Assembly (NCBI GenBank): GCA_027943335.1 | Contig: BSBK01009273.1 | Span: forward strand, 1,315,001 to 1,379,000 | Length of the DNA: 64,000 nucleotides | Source: Chamaecyparis obtusa | Taxonomy: Eukaryota; Streptophyta; Pinopsida; Cupressales; Cupressaceae | Reading direction: 5' to 3' | Shown here: in pieces, positions 21,346 through 31,944 of the stretch | How positions within the stretch are numbered: position 1 is the first letter of the stretch | How the letters are laid out: every line of letters starts with the position of its first letter | The notes under the pieces: model-generated | Databases searched by the model: none | Seen by the model: only the letters and a program-made list of their open reading frames with translations | Told to the model about the DNA's origin: nothing | Translations under genes and position numbers: made by a program

Positions 21346-23187
21346 CTAGTAGTACAATGCGTGCTGCTGACCCCCCCCCGAGAGAGAGGGTCGAGGCTCC
21401 AAAGCCCCCCAGAATGAAAGAACCCCTGGAGCAATGAGAAAACCACTGTGACTCCAATGCAGAGGAGTGAAGGTCAGTGGGTGCTGAAGAGGTGACCTCG
21501 AAGGATGAGGTGTCACTGGAAGGCCGAGCTGATGCTCAAATGAGAAGACACGAGGATCCTGAAAGGGAATCCCCAATGTAAGTGGTATGACAGGTGTGCT
21601 GACACTGTCATGAGAGAGGAGATGAGTGTCCTCTGAAGAATCCTCAACAACTGCACCTGGTGGCTCGATGAATGGAGCTGGAGGATCAAGCAGTGCTGAA
21701 GAAGAATCCAGCTGAAGAGAAAAGTACTCCTCAGGATGTGGTGTAGCAGTCACAGCACGGGTCTCAGGAACAACACAGAGGTTCAAGCTACCTGACTGCA
21801 CCACATGATGCTCTCGTGAAAGAGGAGAGCTGAGCTCTGACAATGGAGATGGTGGACCAAAATGAGAAAAGATGTAGAGACGGGAGGAATGATCAACTAT
21901 CCCTGTAGCAATAATGCCTCCTGTCACACTATCCCTGATGAAGGCTGAATCGGCCGTGAACTCAACTGTCTTCCCTGACCCACTGCGAGTGATCTGATAA
22001 ATGGAGAGAAGGTTTGCAGAGAGAGATGGAACATACAATACATCATTGAATGTGCCATCCTGAATGCTGACTGAACCTGTCCCACAGACTGTCTGTACAG
22101 TGTTATTCCCCATGAGAATATGAGGAATAGGAGAAGTCTCAAAAGAAGAAAACAACTCCTGAGAAGATGCCATATGGTGAGAAGCACCGGAATCCAGTAT
22201 CCAAGGGAGCTGTAAAGGGGATGCAACAGATGCTCGTAATGCATGAACCTGTCCAAAATCCTGTCCAGATGTCGAAGAAGATGCAGAAGACTGAAAAGCA
22301 GACCCCTGTGAGGTGGAAGAGGATGGAGAGGAAATAGTGCTCTTCTGAAGGAGAGCTTGCAAATCTGCAATCTGTTTCTCATAACCATCACATCTCTTCT
22401 GAAAACACTGTGACTCATCATGGTTCCTCTTCTGACAATAGGAACATGTGGGGATCTGAGTCTTTTGATTCTCCTTCTTAGAAGAAGATGGTGTGCCAGT
22501 AGAGTGCTGAGAGGAGGAGTCAGATATCTGCGTCGGCTTTGGCTTCTGTGTGTCCTGAGATGACTTGGCAAGCAATGCCTGTGACTGTGAACTTGTAAGA
22601 GAATCCATCTGACTGAGCTTGGACTGCTCACGAGTTAACCTGTCACAAAAGGTCTCAAAAGAGGGCATGACATGCCGAGTACCCAGTGCATCCATAGTGG
22701 AGTAGAAGGTAGAAGTGAAGATCTGATAAGGACCACAAAGCTTGGAGAGTATCAGGAAGATACACTCATCATCTGACTTCATCTTTCCAGCAACCTGTAA
22801 GATAGATCGAAGGGACTTGAACTTCATCAGGAAGTCCTCAATGCTAGTGAATGAGTCAGGTGCCAAGGCGGTGAACTCTGCATCTACCTGAAGAATCCTG
22901 AACTGATCCATGGTGCCAAATAAAGTGGAGAACTTGTCCCACATATCCCTGGGTGTAGTCAGACCATCCAGGTGGAACAATAACCCATCTGAGACATTCA
23001 TGGCAATGAGGCCCATTGCCTCATCCATCCTGTTTCTATGCATAAGAGCCTCATAAGGTCTCTGAAGAACTGGTTGAACTGCATCCACGTAGGACCATAA
23101 ACCTTGTGACATGAGGAGTCTGGTCATGTGTGGCTTCCATGTGTGATAGTTATGGGGTGACAGCCGGGCCACAGAGGGGTCCGACAT
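21346..23187 (-). CDS. gag: K gag-protease protein, 613 aa, intact
   Basis: The only long uninterrupted retrotransposon ORF in the window. It starts MSDPSVARLSPHNYHTWK, a typical copia gag N-terminus, followed by a helical core (residues about 30-200) with DMWDKF and LSKLCGPY landmarks. A Ser/Gln-rich linker precedes a complete CCHC knuckle at residues 248-261 (CSYCQKRNHDESQC). A retropepsin start follows, WILDSGASHHM, with catalytic Asp at residue 332, then the NNTVQTVCGTGSV and FNDVLYVPSLSANLLS blocks. From about residue 440 the sequence is Ser/Pro-rich with no integrase. It would form particles and perhaps self-process, but cannot copy or integrate. An alternative ORF at 21924-22631 is a shadow frame. 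Confidence 0.92.
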   Translation of the reverse strand: MSDPSVARLSPHNYHTWKPHMTRLLMSQGLWSYVDAVQPVLQRPYEALMHRNRMDEAMGLIAMNVSDGLLFHLDGLTTPRDMWDKFSTLFGTMDQFRILQVDAEFTALAPDSFTSIEDFLMKFKSLRSILQVAGKMKSDDECIFLILSKLCGPYQIFTSTFYSTMDALGTRHVMPSFETFCDRLTREQSKLSQMDSLTSSQSQALLAKSSQDTQKPKPTQISDSSSQHSTGTPSSSKKENQKTQIPTCSYCQKRNHDESQCFQKRCDGYEKQIADLQALLQKSTISSPSSSTSQGSAFQSSASSSTSGQDFGQVHALRASVASPLQLPWILDSGASHHMASSQELFSSFETSPIPHILMGNNTVQTVCGTGSVSIQDGTFNDVLYVPSLSANLLSIYQITRSGSGKTVEFTADSAFIRDSVTGGIIATGIVDHSSRLYIFSHFGPPSPLSELSSPLSREHHVVQSGSLNLCVVPETRAVTATPHPEEYFSLQLDSSSALLDPPAPFIEPPGAVVEDSSEDTHLLSHDSVSTPVIPLTLGIPFQDPRVFSFEHQLGLPVTPHPSRSPLQHPLTFTPLHWSHSGFLIAPGVLSFWGALEPRPSLSGGGQQHALYY

Positions 23188-24121
23188 TGAGAGAAGAGAA
23201 GACGGAAGTAGAAGGGACTATTTCTGAAAGTAAATAGCAGAAAGTAGATTGCACCCCCCCACAATGTATATATTTTATCCCCTGAGCACCACAAATAATC
23301 AATTACAGAAAGCACACAAAAAAATGAGGAGAAAACCTGAGTTCCAGAAGCCGAACAGGAGCACAAACGAAGGCATGACTTTGACTGAAAAAAATAGAAA
23401 TCAAATGGGCGAATCAGAAAGTGAGACCCTCACCAATGTGTCCGTCTCGGAAACACCTTTCCGACGATATAAGACACTTGCATTTTCGAGTCCGTTTGCT
23501 CAAGTTATGAGCAAAAAACCAACAGGACCCCCCAGAAGACAAGGTTCTGGAAAAAAACAAGCACGATCATAAAATTGACGGTCGTTCGGCTGTCACAGCC
23601 CGTCGACGGCGTGGCGGTGGCGAGATGGTGGCACCACCAGAGGAGGCGGAGCGCAGGCGGCAGGTGAGCCGGGCGCGGGCGGCGCTCTGGCTGAGAGGAG
23701 GTGGCGGCCGAGCGCGGCAGTGCAGCGGCGGAGCCCGGCGGCGCAGCGGGGGTGCGCGGGTGGCGCGTTGCCTAGCGGCTGCGCGCGAGCTGAGCGCGGG
23801 TGGCGCGGTGGCGGCCCGCCGATTTTTTTAAAGAAATGCATTTTTTTTGTTTTTTTTTTCGAGGTTTTGCCTCGGTTTTCGAGCCGTACGGCCCTAGTAG
23901 GGCAAAAATTTTTCCCTGTGGTCACGGAGGCTAAAAGAGGTCAAGTTTTATGTGATTTCGACTCTCCCGGGCCTTCTGGACGCAATGGCGGAGTCCGTTT
24001 CTGCTCAATCTACTCTAGAAGATCGTGCCTCCTCCAAAGTGATAGAAAAACCCCAGAGAAGCTGCAGATGACACCTTCGAATCGTGGCTTCAAAAAACTT
24101 TGATCAGGAAGCAACAGGGCA
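23188..24121 (-). other. 5' leader of K with GC-rich island
   Basis: Untranslated leader between PBS and gag. Positions about 23580-23830 are extremely GC-rich, with many GCG/CGC runs, in an otherwise AT-rich window. The leader would carry packaging and dimerisation signals. ORFs inside it in both directions are Ala/Arg/Pro-rich by-products of composition, and I do not call them genes. Whether the island is captured host DNA or an element-specific leader cannot be told here. Confidence 0.7.
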
Positions 24122-24133
24122 GCTCTGATACCA
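24122..24133 (-). promoter_or_regulatory. Primer binding site of K
   Basis: Perfect TGGTATCAGAGC on the minus strand with no spacer after the LTR. Confidence 0.95.
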
Positions 24134-24426
24134 TGTAGGATTTGACAAACATGCAAATCCACAGACCCCGAATACACCTGCATGCAAGAACCTGATACAA
24201 AGTAGAAGCACAAAGACGAAAAAGTAGAACTCAGATGTTTACTCAAAATGTGAGAGCAAAATTATCAACTGAATTGAAAAAAAACAATTACAAAGTTCAA
24301 CCTTAAAAAGGTGAATGAAACCCTAAAAGGGAAATACTAGGTTGCACATTATTAATTAAGAATTAATTAATAATGCACCTAAGAGACGCTTAAGCAACTA
24401 GAGAAAAAGGAAATAATACTCTAACA
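24134..24426 (-). repeat. 5' LTR of K
   Basis: 293 bp, the same length as the 3' LTR. By eye the differences are GGA/GAC near the PBS end and one T/C further in. The right-hand target duplication GTAAG follows at 24427-24431. Confidence 0.95.
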
Positions 24427-24431
24427 GTAAG

Positions 24432-24718
24432 AGGTTGTGTCATGTGAACTTTGACAATTTGGTAAATAATATAATATGAAGAAAGTTAGAGGTTTACCAA
24501 AATTGAAGAAACCTGATAATGTAATATGTAAGCAATGTCAATTGGGAAAGATGACAAAGTCTAGTTTCAAGAGAAAGACATATACTTCTGATAATAGTTT
24601 GGAATTAGTTCAACTGACCTTTATGGACCTATTTGTGTGCAAAGTTACTGCGGTGATAAATATTTCATTCTGTTTGTTGACGAGTATTCTAGAATGATGA
24701 ATGTGATGTTTCTAAAAG
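24432..24718 (+). pseudogene. pol: Copia pol fragment, integrase start (3' of K)
   Basis: Continues the fragment interrupted by K: RLCHVNFDNLV, then the integrase zinc region (VRGLPKLKKPDNVICKQCQL, GKMTKSSFKRK) and the start of the core (DKYFILFVDEYSRMM). The first core Asp is followed by Glu where copia usually has Asp. A frame change lies near 24615. At 24719 the gene is cut and joined to an LTR tail. Confidence 0.8.
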
Positions 24719-24822
24719 TTGACTACATGGTTGAAATCTATTAATGGTGATAAAAGTTGTATTTATATGATAACTAATTCACCCCCCCTCTCAGTTATCT
24801 TGGTGGACTTTACTTTGTAACA
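24719..24822 (+). repeat. Truncated 5' LTR of copia C (last 104 bp)
   Basis: Matches the last part of LTR B, ending TTTGTAACA before the PBS. It carries the AATTCACCCCCCCTCTCAGT block. The remaining ~1 kb of the LTR is missing, replaced by the pol fragment above; a short TGA.TACATGG similarity sits at the joint. Confidence 0.82.
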
Positions 24823-24824
24823 AT

Positions 24825-24835
24825 TGGTATCAGAG
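24825..24835 (+). promoter_or_regulatory. Primer binding site of copia C
   Basis: TGGTATCAGAG, two bases (AT) after the LTR end. The N elements use the same two-base spacing. Confidence 0.9.
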
Positions 24836-24845
24836 AATCGGGTCC

Positions 24846-25720
24846 TTGAAGGAAAAGTTTAACAACTTAAGGAGATCTATGGCGACTCATTTTATGAAAG
24901 AAAGCCCTAAATTTGAGGGAGTAAACCATGATAGTTGGAAAGAAAAGATGAAGACACATTTTCTATGTCTAGGACCAAAATATTGGTTGATTACAAAGAA
25001 TGATAAGACTATCATTGAAGAAGACAAAATTGAAGAATGTACTGATATAGAAAGAGATCTATTCTTGTGTAACATACTTGCCAGAGAAGCACTCTTGTCA
25101 GCACTTCTGGATAATGAATACAGTCAGGTAAAAATTCTAAGGACATCTCATGAAATTTGGTTAGCTTTACAATCTACATTTAAGGGTGATGTACATGCTA
25201 AGAGAATTAGATTACAAAATTGGATATGTTTATTTCAAGATGCAAAGATGATTGAAGATGAATCTATTAGAAGTTATATTGGTAGGATATTAGAGATTGT
25301 TGCAGGTGTCAAAGATTGTGAAGGAAACAAGACTGAGGATGAAGTGATATGGAAGATTCTAAAGACATTGACTCCTATATTCAGGTAGATGACACAAATG
25401 ATTGAAACATTTATACCTTGTACTGAGAAGTTTACCAGAGAAACTCTCCTTGGAAGATTAGAAGTAGTAGAGATAGGCTTGAGACAATTTGGATATCTAC
25501 CTAGAATTGAGACAACATTCAGTGCACTTAGTGTTCGCCCTTTTTTATGAAGAAGTACTAGTGTCAGTGGAATCTATGCTAGTTGCATCAGATCTAAGAC
25601 TAAAGAAGATAGAAAGATTGAGGAAGGAATTGCCTTGTGAAGAGAGAACCAGAAGGTAAGAAAATATTTAAATGATGGACTTGTCAAGAATATGGTCTTT
25701 TCACATCTAAATGCTCTAAA
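24846..25720 (+). pseudogene. gag: Copia C gag
   Basis: The first 180 codons (24846-25388) are open: NHDSWKEKMKTHFLCLGPKYW, ...REALLSALLDNEYSQV, HEIWLALQSTFKGD, RSYIGRILEIV, DEVIWKILKTLTPIF. This is a copia gag core of a different subfamily from gag A. After a stop it continues (MIETFIPCTEKFTRETLLGRLE). The knuckle near 25680-25720 has lost its first Cys (Trp) and its His (Leu). It would have formed the particle shell. Confidence 0.88.
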
Positions 25721-26396
25721 AGAGTAAAGAAGTATAAGAAATTTAAACCTAGAAGATCCAAAGAATGTTACTATGCTAATGATGAAGAACTTGAGGCTAG
25801 TGTTGATAAATTCTTAAGTGAAAGTGATAATGAGAATGATGAGATAAGATTTATAGCTATAAAAGAAGAAAAATCTGAAACTGAAGTTAAGGAAGAGAAA
25901 TCTTTAGTTTCCCAAGTAGAAAAGAAAACTGATTGGATTATAGAAAGTGGTTGTTCACATCATATGACTGAAGACATGAAGAAATTTATAAAGTTTAACA
26001 ATTTTGATGGAGGAGTTGTTAGAGTTGGAAACAATGCACCTTGTTTGATAAAAGGTATAGGATGTATAACTCTTGATGGAAAGACTAATACTAATGATGT
26101 TTATTTGTAAATGGATTGAGGCATAATATTTTGAGTGTTAGACAGATAGTTGATAAGGGATATCAAGTTTGGTTTACCGAGAAAACTTGTGTGATCAAGG
26201 ATAAGGATGGAAATCTAATTGGAATTGGATCAAGAACTAGAGGTAATGTATTTCAGTTGAATCCTGCAGAGATGACATGTTTGATTACTAAAATTGATGA
26301 TAGTTGGTTATGGCACATAAGATTTTTTCACATAAAATTTGATAACATTGTGAAAGTAAGTACTACATTTGCATTAAGAGATTTGCCTAAGATTAT
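25721..26396 (+). pseudogene. pol: Copia C protease and pre-integrase region
   Basis: After an acidic linker (DKFLSESDNENDEIRF) comes the protease site DWIIESGCSHHMTEDMKKF. The catalytic Asp is replaced by Glu (GAA at 25943-25945), which should abolish activity. The protease continues as VVRVGNNAPCLIKGIGCITL to a stop at 26108. A second frame (26116-26396) gives RHNILSVRQIVDKGYQVWF and DSWLWHIRFFHIKFDNIV. G1 interrupts the frame at 26397, and it resumes at 51936. Confidence 0.87.
26392..26396. repeat. Target-site duplication of G1, left
   Basis: ATTAT here and ATTAT at 51931-51935, an exact 5-bp pair bracketing 25.5 kb. Confidence 0.92.
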
Positions 26397-27921
26397 TGAT
26401 GCAGAGTGGACAGCCAAAAGTGCCAACAAGGACCAAAACTAGTCCTCAAAACCCTTAAAAGGTTTTGGGTAGGGCTAAAAGAAAATTCCCCAATAGTAAG
26501 TGCCTCTCACACTTATCACAAGTGTAGGAAATGACTTGATCTCAGATTATCACAACCTACTCTAGAAGGGTACTCAATCACTGAGTCCTATCAAGTCTTG
26601 CAAGTCCAACTAATCACTAGCCAACAACCAGACACTTAGATTCTTTTGCACAAATTTTCCCCAATTGTTACCATAAGAACCAAGGGTGACCATATAGTTT
26701 TCCTCAATCTATTTAGGTTCCTAACACAAGAGCACAACTAATCATATGCCACAGAGACATCAATTTGGGCATATTAGTCTTACTATTCCAGTTATAGGCT
26801 TGTAACCTTTCAGAATCATAAATACTGACTGTAAACACACTATTCCACACAACCTTACCAACTAATCATATATTTGGATACCCTTTTGGGTCTAACAAAA
26901 CATGCTAAGGGTGCAAGAATTTCTTATGAAGGGAAGTCACAATATCACTCTGGTTCACTCAAGGGACCAGGTCTAATTAGGCTTAAAATAACACTACAAG
27001 TACCTTGTTCATACATCCAAATCCAAATCCAATACTCAGATCATGTGAGGACATATATGAGATTACAAAATACCAAGTCACAGGGCTTGGTGATTCTTCA
27101 ATGGCGAATTGTGTGGATTGGTGTCAAAATTTAGAAGGTCCACACATGTGTATGTACACCTAGGACATCAATAGAAATCCACTTTCCTACAAGTCAAGGA
27201 ACTGCACCTACAAATTCTTAAAGAACATATCAAAAACATGAATTCCACCAAGGGCCATCAAATTCCCATGGTGGAATTGGAAATTACACGCTCTTAATCT
27301 GGAAAACCAGGAATCAAACTTGAATAACTTTCAACTCTAAACGGATTAGGACATGCGATCAACTACAAATGAAACTAGATCATAGGTGCAACCAAAAATG
27401 TCAATCTTTCATGCTCAGGCCTCCGTACACGTCTGTACAAATTTTTTGATACTTAGAATTGTAGGAAAACAATTATATTTTTTATTGATTTTGAATTCCA
27501 AATTACATCATGTTACCTTCCACCCACTTGTCATGGATAATGAAGGTCTTTCCCAATGGTTACAAACCAATTTTTAAACTATCTAGTTTTTGGGAAATTA
27601 ATTACAAATTTTGGCAAAAGTTGTCAAAGTTGCTCGACAAATTTACAACTTTTCTTGCAACATTTTGCAACTTTTTATCCTAGGTGACCAAACTTGGTCC
27701 AAACCTAAACCTGATGATCCAACATGGATCCAAACACTTTAAACATCAAATTCAAATGAAAATAACCTATACTAAGGTTTAGGACACCTTTTGACCCTAG
27801 TTGACCAAGGGCTTATGAATGCTAATCTCAGGACCAGGTCTTACAAATAGGGTCCAATATAAAACCTTTTATTTCAAATGAGTGTCAATTGTCTTAGTTT
27901 GTTTAGGGTGCTCCTGCACCA
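26397..27921 (-). repeat. 3' LTR of G1
   Basis: 1,525 bp, TGGTGCAGGAGC...CTGCATCA on the minus strand. It is intact, while the partner LTR is split by N1. No gene is recognised within it; ORFs such as 26874-27134 are chance frames. Confidence 0.93.
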
Positions 27922-27934
27922 TACTCCCCTTGAG
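27922..27934 (-). promoter_or_regulatory. Polypurine tract of G1
   Basis: TCAAGGGGAGTA on the minus strand adjoining the 3' LTR. Confidence 0.8.
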
Positions 27935-28001
27935 GTTTAGATCTCAAGTTCCTATTTGAGGTTAACTTATCAATGGTGGTGCCATGTTTCTTATTTTGTT
28001 C

Positions 28002-28877
28002 TTATGTCATTGAAGTAGCATCGATTGTAGGGAGTCCTTTCCATTTCACTAAGTACTGCATGTACGTATTCTTCCTTGTTTGCTTCAACACTTTGGGTTC
28101 CAAAATTGTGTCTAACTCCATCAGTTTTCTTTGTGGGAGATCTATCACATAATCTCCATGATCCTCATCCTGTGAACCCTGCACATTAGTAACATCTGCA
28201 ACACACTTGTAAGGGGTGAGGTCTGCAACATTAAATATAGGAGAAATCAGTAAAGTAGGAGGCAAGGAAATTTCATATGCATTTTCACCCATCTTGTTAA
28301 GAATGGTGCATGGTCCAACTTTCTTCATGTGCAGCTTTGAATATCTACCTTTAGGTAGTCTTTCCTTCCTTACATATGCCCATACCTTATCTCCCACCTT
28401 GAAATGAATCTCTCTCCTTCTCTTGTTTGCCTGTGCTTTATATTTCATGGTGGACTGTTGTAGTGACTCTTTCACTTCTGTCTGTACTTTGGAGATTAGT
28501 TTGGCCAATTCTTCTCCTTGTTTACTAACTCTAAAATTAGAAGGTAACTCCACCAAGTCTAATGGACCTTTGGGATGAAGTCCATACACTGTTTGGAATG
28601 GTGTCTTTCCAGTAGATCTGTTCATTGAATCATTAAATGCAAACTCTGCTTGAGGTAAGGTCATATCCCAACTTTGGGTGTATTGTTTTGTAAGGCATTT
28701 TAGGAGATTTCCAAGAGATCTATTTACCACCTCCATTTTCCTATCTATTTGTGGGTAGTATGCTGAACTATAAGTTAGATTTGTGCACAATTTCTTGAAG
28801 AGTGTCCTCTAAAAGTGACCTTGAAATTTCACATCTCTATCAGAGAATATCATTTGTGGTAGATCATGGATTCTAAC
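28002..28877 (-). pseudogene. pol: G1 integrase, C-terminal part with chromodomain
   Basis: Continues the integrase core cut by G2: HDLPQMIFSDRDVKF (second catalytic Asp), a stop in the next segment, then NRSLGNLLKCLTKQYTQSW after a catalytic-Glu segment (MEVVNRS). Open for 263 codons at 28002-28790, including GKTPFQTVYGLHPKGP, GDKVWAYVRKERLPKG, GPCTILNKMGENAYEI and a terminal chromodomain (LEPKVLKQTRKNTYMQYLVK). The final chromodomain Trp is replaced by Ser (DATSM). Confidence 0.9.
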
Positions 28878-29875
28878 TGTACACACTCAAGTAGTGAACT
28901 TCTCTAAGTCATTACATCCAAGGGAATCCATGAAAGGGAAACCTTAGAAAGGGACCTAGAGCTCTCTATGTATGGAGTTGCAAGATTATTTTAAGTTTTC
29001 TCTCAGCTAGAGCTATTAAGCTAATGACCTTGCTAGTCAACCACACAATGAGAGATTCAAATGAAGACAAGGGCAAGAATGCCAATATCTTCAAGAATCA
29101 CTATGAAATTCAATGCAATGCTATACAATGAATGAAAGTGCAAGCTAAGCTATGGAAATGAAAGTACAAGCTATGATATGAAAAGGAAAGTACAAGTATT
29201 ACCAAGCCTTCCTAGTTAAGCTAGATGAGTTACTCTAAAGCTTGAAATGAAATCTAAGCTATGAAAGCATAAACATGAAGCTACTATGCATGAATGAAAC
29301 TAAGAATGTTATGTAGATGCAAAAGCCAAGAATGCTCCAAATCTTCAAAAGCTCCAAAGTGACCTAGAAAACCTGTAGCATAACATTAGTATTCAAAAAT
29401 GCCTATAAGAATGAGAAGAGAGCTCTCCTTTTATAAGAAATGAGAAAGAATGGACCATGGAGATTAAGAGGAAAAAGATTTAATCAATGATAGAGCTTGA
29501 AAGAGGAGCAATCCATGTGCACAAGTATCCTCCAATGAGAAAATAAGAGTTGACTTTTGTGTCCATATGAGACAAAAAGTGATTTTCTTCTTTTTTATAA
29601 AATAAGAATAATGCTTTATTTGTGCAACTTAGGATAAGAGGAAAAGTGGGGGTTTTTTATTTAATAAAAGTGGAGGAAATATTCCTTTTAAATAAATAAA
29701 GACTTAGGATAAAATGGTTAGCCCAAGGCAAATAATTGAAAATGATAAAATAGGACTTGATCAAGGAAATTGATATAATTGATAAAATGCTAATTTTTGA
29801 AAATATTGATTCAGGGATTTGATAAATTGTTGAATGGGGGCCCAAAGTCTAGGCAACCATTTTAGGGTTCATAAA
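28878..29875 (-). repeat. 3' LTR of G2
   Basis: 998 bp; partner LTR 997 bp. Its terminal CA has mutated to AA, so the end is set by comparison with the other LTR. A TATA-like TATAAAAGG lies on the minus strand at 29428-29436. Confidence 0.9.
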
Positions 29876-29888
29876 TTTGCCCCTCTTT
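29876..29888 (-). promoter_or_regulatory. Polypurine tract of G2
   Basis: AAAGAGGGGCAAA on the minus strand, directly before the 3' LTR. Confidence 0.75.
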
Positions 29889-31944
29889 AACTAATGTGTG
29901 ATCATTCTAGGAACACATGCAGTCAAAGAAGAATTGAAATGTGAGATCGATTTGGGATCACAAAACAATCCAGACGTGTGATCATTCTGGGAACACGCCA
30001 GGACAAAAATAAACTAGCTGAAAGAGAAGACCAACAACATTGCTATTAAGTGATAGTCAAGTCTCTAAATAAGAGATAAGAATTGAAAGAAAAAACCAAC
30101 ACCATTGTTTTTAAGTGATAGTGAAGTCTCCAAATAAGAATCTCAAGCTGAGGTGAATGATAAAGCTGAATCAAAGATTTGAAGCTGATAGGTACTGCCC
30201 CCTCGGAATCAAAATTGAAATCAGGTAGAGGAGAAATAGTAAATTGATAAAGATGATCAAATCACCAGAAATCATAATTGAAGATGAAAGATGATAGGAT
30301 AACCATCAAGCAATGAAGATATGCCCCAATTTGACTGAGAAAGATATAGGATAAAAATGAAGTCAAACCTCAGATAGATGAAGATGAATGAAAATGAATG
30401 AAAGACTAGAAGTTTGAAAGAGATGGGGGCGAAGAAATGAAGATGCCCCAGCGAAGATCGAAGGATCAGACCTCAAATGGTCAGCCAACTGCGCAGAAGA
30501 AGGGGAAAATTTGAAAGGTAATTTTAACTATCAAAAGTAACTCAGATTTTGATTTTGAGTCTGAAAATGGATCCAGGATGTTGAAATTAGCTAGGGGTGC
30601 AATTTTCATGCAATTCTGAGGTGTTTTGAAAATTAGGTCAAAAAGTCAAAATGCTATAAAAGGGGTGAAAAGGATGTGATATGAAAGACAAGATGCGAAA
30701 GACATGATCAAGAAAAGGAAAGATGAGCGTAGTTGACCAACAAGTCCATGAAAGATGAAAAGGAGAGCTCTCTCCATATGCAAAATGCAAAACTAAACTA
30801 ACATGAACCTAAAAATGCAAGCTACTATGAAAGTGGTTGACTTGCAAGGTCATAACACTAATAGACATCTAATAATAATCATCGAGCTTTATTGGTAGCA
30901 TCACAAGATCATACAATACACACTAGTATGACTATGGGTATATGAATATGATCTATATCAGATAGAATGTGGAAATCCCACCTAGGCACCAAAGACATGT
31001 AGGTCAAGATGACTAGTGCAGTGAGATTACCTAAGTTTGCTACAATGAGATTATGCTTGCATTAGGACATAAGAAGGTCAAGATGGCTATAAGCACACAC
31101 TCACAAATAGTCAAGGATAATACCTTGTAGATCCTAGGTGTCAAGTGGATCAAGCATAAATACTAATGATAATTAGGACCAACAAAATATACCTACAAGT
31201 AGAAAAAATAATAAAACATGTCCTCATGCCCTCAGTCTTCTAGCTATGCATCATTGAAAACTATCATAGGGAGATAACACTCATCAAAGAAATCATCATA
31301 GACAACATGCAAAGAAATAAAGTCAAACAAGTCTCAGCAAGTCAAGTGTTGAAGTGCATGTGTGTAGGTCATAAAATCAATCTTTGAGTATCGCATTTGC
31401 CAGTGAGGGATATCATATCATGCTAGACTATGGGGTAGGATATCTTATAAGTGTTGAGAAAAACTTGATGCTAGGGTAGTGTTGAAAAACATTGTTTGGG
31501 GGGGTGTTGAAAAACACCATTTTCAAGATGTCCTAAAGACCAACGCATCCTAGAGACCAAAGCTAACATAGTTATGCCCCCTAGACAAAGACAAAGACCA
31601 ATTCCAAACCAAGGCAACAAGGTCAAGGCATGATGGAGAAAGGCTAACTGTCAAGGACTCATGCTAAAAGACAAGGCTGCAAAGGCATCAAGTAGCACCT
31701 ATTTCCAGGTTTTCACCACTTGGAGATTTTTTTTGTATTTTTGCTACCAAGGCGCCTGTTTCTAGGTTTTCACCAAGGCACTTTTTCTATTTTTTTTTGA
31801 ATTTTTTGCATTTTTTTGATTTTTTTGTATTTTTTTAGGACTTTATATGCTTTTAGGATTTTTTTAGCATCATATATGATTTTTTTTTGGAATTTTTTTA
31901 GGATCAATAAATATGTACAAAGGATGCCCCCAGACAGAATAGGC
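29889..31944 (-). other. Long 3' untranslated region of G2
   Basis: About 2 kb between the integrase tail and the PPT with no coding sequence that I recognise. It contains a direct repeat of GTGTGATCATTCTRGGAACAC (about 29896 and 29975), a ~65-bp imperfect tandem duplication (about 30020-30075 and 30085-30140), and a T-rich low-complexity stretch at 31725-31905 preceded by two copies of a TTTCYAGGTTTTCACCA motif. Confidence 0.65.
30015..30142. repeat. Imperfect tandem duplication in the G2 3' region
   Basis: Two units of about 65 bp sharing the pattern ACCAACA.CATTG, TTAAGTGATAGT.AAGTCTC and AAATAAGA, with scattered substitutions. Confidence 0.7.

Larger units (their letters stand above)
20836..24426 (-). 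mobile_element. Element K: young non-autonomous copia-like LTR element
   Basis: 3,591 bp on the minus strand. It has two 293-bp LTRs that differ at about three positions, a perfect 12-base tRNA-iMet primer site, a 0.9-kb leader with a GC-rich core, one long gag-protease ORF and a G-rich PPT. There is no integrase, reverse transcriptase or RNase H coding sequence. It is inserted in a copia pol fragment with a 5-bp target duplication. The near-identical LTRs and the open frame make it the youngest insertion in the window. It would need another element's enzymes to move. Confidence 0.93.

Noticed and set aside
21924..22631. 235-codon ORF overlapping K gag
   Set aside because: Alternative frame inside the well-supported gag-PR frame; His/Leu/Arg-rich with no domain.
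23593..24103. Arg/Ala/Pro-rich ORFs on both strands in the K leader
   Set aside because: They arise from GC-rich composition, lie between PBS and gag, and show no domain.
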